The position numbers were made by a program, and so were the translations under genes. A stretch of DNA of 64,000 nucleotides. Source: Sulfurovum sp. AR (GTDB lineage Bacteria; Campylobacterota; Campylobacteria; Campylobacterales; Sulfurovaceae). This document shows, piece after piece, positions 61,758-64,000 of this stretch (position 1 is the first letter of the stretch; each line of letters starts with the position of its first letter). The stretch lies in contig NZ_AJLE01000010.1 of NCBI RefSeq assembly GCF_000296775.1, positions 217,841 through 281,840 of the forward strand, given 5' to 3'. Under the pieces are notes generated by a model, which was not told where the DNA came from, ran no database searches, and saw only the letters and a program-made list of their open reading frames with translations.

Positions 61758-63662
61758 ATGAATGCATTTAACATAATTATCCTACTATCATTTTTAAACA
61801 CTTTTCTCTGGGCTGAAACCATCACACTTAATCCTATAAACGTTCTAGAAACGGATCTTAGTTTAGGAACAGTCCTAGTGAGTGAAGATGAAGCTAAGGA
61901 AACCAATACTATTACACTTCAAGAGAGGCTTGAACGTGATGTCTCTTTTAGTACGCTTGCAGGGGGTAATGTTGAAAAAACGATCTCTTTTAGAGGATTA
62001 GATTTTAAAGCGACTGAGTATGTAGAAGATGGCATACCTTTATATCGCAGTGTAAATGGTTTTACCGATCCAAAATTTACGATGACCAATGCAACGCTTC
62101 AGATAAATGATGGCTCAGGTACCTCTACCTTAGGTGTTTCTCCAATGGGTGGAGAAGTACAAATCAATGCAACTTTTCCAAAAAAAGCATTTGAGAGTAC
62201 TCTGTATACCACTATCTCAAACAATGATGAATATTATCATGCTTCTGTTGGAAGTCTTGAAGACAACGTCTATTTTCAGGCAGATACCAGCTACTATCAC
62301 AGATCCGACTTTACACTTTCCAATGATTTTGTTCCTACTTCTCTTCAAGTGACAAAAAAACGTGTCAACAGTGATAACGATCAGAAAAACATCTCTGTAA
62401 AAAGCGGTGTTTACCTCGATGATGAAATCCATCTTGCCGCAAAAGCGAGTCTGACCAGGGCAGAATATGGCATACCGCCAAATGTATATACAAACATAAC
62501 TGATCCAAATGCTATTGTGGTATGGGATGCTTACACCCGCATAGACCGTAAGGATCTGAACAGTTTCTACCTCTATGGTGATTATGATACAGAGGATCTA
62601 CAGTTAAGTATCCGTGCTTATTATGATGATTATGAAGATATCTTTAAAGTCTATCATGCCCCTGAGTACCGATCACACTTACCGGTGGTCACTTATGATG
62701 ATGCGCGTTTGGGAACTGTGTTTAAAGCTATCAAAACCCAGAATGATCATAGTAGTACCTTCATTTTTCAAGCAGAAGAGAATGAACATGTTAGAAGAGG
62801 TGGAGGATGGGATACTGCAGAGTATCAAGCTGATACTTTTAAACTAAGTTTACTACACTTATGGAAGTTAAATAGTGCATGGCAAGTTGAAGGTGGGATG
62901 TCTGCTACATTAATGAATTCAAAAGAGGCTGCAGAGGCAAATGCCATACAATCACCTGAAAATAAAAAAACATTTGATGCACTACTGAAAGCAACATATA
63001 CAGATGAACAGCATACGGTCTATGGTAGTATCGCAAAAAAGAGCCGTATGCCAGCGATGTCTGAAATGTTCACTTTTTTTCCCTGGGACAATGCAAATCC
63101 TGATCTAAAGCCAGAAAAAAGCATGCAGTACACCCTTGGTTACAAACGTAACTTTACAGAAAAAACACTTCTCAACCTATCACTCTATTACTATGATATA
63201 AAAGATCTTATCATATATCGTACTAAGACGTATATCAATCGTGAAGAGGCAGAGAATTATGGTGCAGAACTGCGTTTAGAGAGTACCTACTTTGATAAAC
63301 ACCTGTTGAGTGCTTCTTATGCATATACCCATGCCTGTGACAGTGAAGGTGAAGCGTTGGAATTCATCCCTTTGCATCAACTCAAAATAGAAGATAGCCT
63401 AGACATCACCAAAAACTTGAAAGTGTACTTAGGGTATCAGTATATAGGGAAAAGATACAGTTCAAACTCAGCTACCTACAGTGATGAACAGATGAAACTC
63501 TCTGCTTATCACCTTGTAGATACTCAAATTTCTTATCAACTCTCTAACTCTATGCAGTCCAGAGCTGGTATAAAGAATCTTTTTGATGAAGCCTATGAAT
63601 GGAGATATGGCTATCCATCAGAAGGACGTTCCTATTATCTCTCTTTGGAATGGAAACTATGA
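61758..63662 (+). CDS. TonB-dependent outer-membrane receptor
   Basis: The 634-aa protein has a signal peptide (IIILLSFLNTFLWA), a short TonB-box-like stretch after it (ETITLNPINVLET), a plug domain (LQERLERDVSFSTLAGG, VEDGIPLYRS) and a long barrel with alternating aromatic strands, ending YYLSLEWKL. TonB-dependent receptors import siderophores, cobalamin or metals; the ligand is not evident. No Fur-like box was recognised upstream. The next gene starts 53 bp later and encodes a response regulator, which may control it. Confidence 0.88.
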   Translation: MNAFNIIILLSFLNTFLWAETITLNPINVLETDLSLGTVLVSEDEAKETNTITLQERLERDVSFSTLAGGNVEKTISFRGLDFKATEYVEDGIPLYRSVNGFTDPKFTMTNATLQINDGSGTSTLGVSPMGGEVQINATFPKKAFESTLYTTISNNDEYYHASVGSLEDNVYFQADTSYYHRSDFTLSNDFVPTSLQVTKKRVNSDNDQKNISVKSGVYLDDEIHLAAKASLTRAEYGIPPNVYTNITDPNAIVVWDAYTRIDRKDLNSFYLYGDYDTEDLQLSIRAYYDDYEDIFKVYHAPEYRSHLPVVTYDDARLGTVFKAIKTQNDHSSTFIFQAEENEHVRRGGGWDTAEYQADTFKLSLLHLWKLNSAWQVEGGMSATLMNSKEAAEANAIQSPENKKTFDALLKATYTDEQHTVYGSIAKKSRMPAMSEMFTFFPWDNANPDLKPEKSMQYTLGYKRNFTEKTLLNLSLYYYDIKDLIIYRTKTYINREEAENYGAELRLESTYFDKHLLSASYAYTHACDSEGEALEFIPLHQLKIEDSLDITKNLKVYLGYQYIGKRYSSNSATYSDEQMKLSAYHLVDTQISYQLSNSMQSRAGIKNLFDEAYEWRYGYPSEGRSYYLSLEWKL

Positions 63663-63675
63663 TCTGTAGCATCTA

Positions 63676-63695
63676 ATGTGACATAGATGTGACAT
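63676..63695 (+). promoter_or_regulatory. Tandem ATGTGACAT direct repeat upstream of the response regulator
   Basis: ATGTGACAT occurs at 63676-63684 and 63687-63695, exactly 11 bp apart (one helical turn), 20 bp before the response regulator ATG and beside TATACT elements. OmpR-type regulators bind such direct repeats, so autoregulation is plausible. Confidence 0.45.
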
Positions 63696-63715
63696 GATTT
63701 ATACTATACTATCGC

Positions 63716-64000
63716 ATGAAAGTTTTGATAATAGAAGATGATACCCAACTAAACACTGCCATAAGTGAATTTTGTAGGATCAAAGCATGGGATGTCGTAA
63801 GTAATAAAGATGGGTTAGATGCCATTTATACAATAGACAGTGAAGATTTTGACCTCTATATTATTGATATCAATATCCCTCGTATTAATGGGTTGGATCT
63901 ACTTAAGCACATTAGAAAAACGGATCTAGATACTCCTGTCATCATCATTACTGCTTCTTTAGAGATACAAAATTTTGCCTCGGCGTTTGAAAATGGGTGC
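63716..64000 (+). CDS. Two-component response regulator (5' part only)
   Basis: The reading frame runs off the window after 95 codons. It encodes a receiver domain: the acidic pocket at Glu7-Asp8-Asp9, the phosphorylation site Asp51 in IIDINIP, and the Thr/Ala pair in VIIITAS. The usual Lys lies beyond the edge, so the output domain is not seen; an OmpR type is suggested by the direct repeats upstream. It follows the TonB-dependent receptor gene on the same strand. Confidence 0.88.
   Translation, partial: MKVLIIEDDTQLNTAISEFCRIKAWDVVSNKDGLDAIYTIDSEDFDLYIIDINIPRINGLDLLKHIRKTDLDTPVIIITASLEIQNFASAFENGC

Overview
The window reads as chromosome from a chemolithotrophic member of the Campylobacterota (Epsilonproteobacteria), most like Sulfurovum or Sulfurimonas. 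This is inferred from gene content and gene order, not from a database search. It is gene-dense, AT-rich in the gaps and mostly coded on the minus strand in tightly overlapping operons. I saw no rRNA, tRNA, CRISPR array, insertion sequence or prophage. Several blocks keep the order I remember from Campylobacter jejuni: hom to moaA (Cj0149c-Cj0161c), petCBA with mnmG (gidA), and rpsI-rplM-addA-addB-cco-carA-DUF507-purA (Cj1479c-Cj1498c).

Region by region. 0.3-4.4 kb: a lone formate dehydrogenase-type molybdoenzyme, a divergent oxalate/formate-family transporter and a small Cys-rich protein. 4.4-16.4 kb: yajQ, hom, an AlaC-like aminotransferase, a RodZ-like HTH-membrane protein, rRNA methyltransferases (rlmB-like, rsmI, rsmE), rpmE, moeA, a cytochrome c lipoprotein, queD, queE and moaA. 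16.5-21.5 kb: the cytochrome bc1 complex (petABC) and mnmG. 21.6-24.5 kb: riboflavin synthase, a cupin, an MnmC-type methyltransferase, luxS and a HAD phosphatase. 24.5-30.6 kb: a complete yejABEF peptide ABC transporter with unusual membrane additions. 30.7-32.6 kb: sulfide:quinone oxidoreductase with a tiny downstream protein and an FNR-like upstream site. 32.7-38.7 kb: rpsI, rplM and addAB. 38.8-43.6 kb: the cbb3 oxidase (ccoNOQP) with accessory genes, including a 33-aa membrane peptide. 43.9-50.7 kb: a caa3-type oxidase cluster (sco1, coxA, coxC, coxD, coxB, ctaB) plus two orphan genes. 51-59.5 kb: ddl, carA, DUF507, purA, hisZ, a class V aminotransferase, a CiaB-family HExxH protein and rdgB. 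59.6-64 kb: a YajR-like exporter, an orphan, a TonB-dependent receptor and the start of a response regulator.

Together the genes describe a respiratory organism. Sulfide is oxidised by SQR and formate possibly by the FDH. Electrons pass through quinone and bc1 to cytochrome c, then to a high-affinity cbb3 or a caa3 terminal oxidase. The molybdenum-cofactor genes moaA and moeA would serve the FDH.

The strongest unusual observation is that the C-terminal haem domain of CoxB (caa3 subunit II) and that of CcoP (cbb3 subunit III), about 5.6 kb apart, are nearly the same: about 68 of 94 residues are identical by hand alignment, with a shared 28-nt identical run. This points to domain capture or gene conversion between two terminal oxidases. 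Other leads are unannotated small proteins beside sqr and cco, a membrane-anchored YejA, a metallopeptidase-like motif in the CiaB-family protein, a non-canonical radical-SAM cysteine spacing in QueE, a candidate rpmE leader RNA and several candidate operators.
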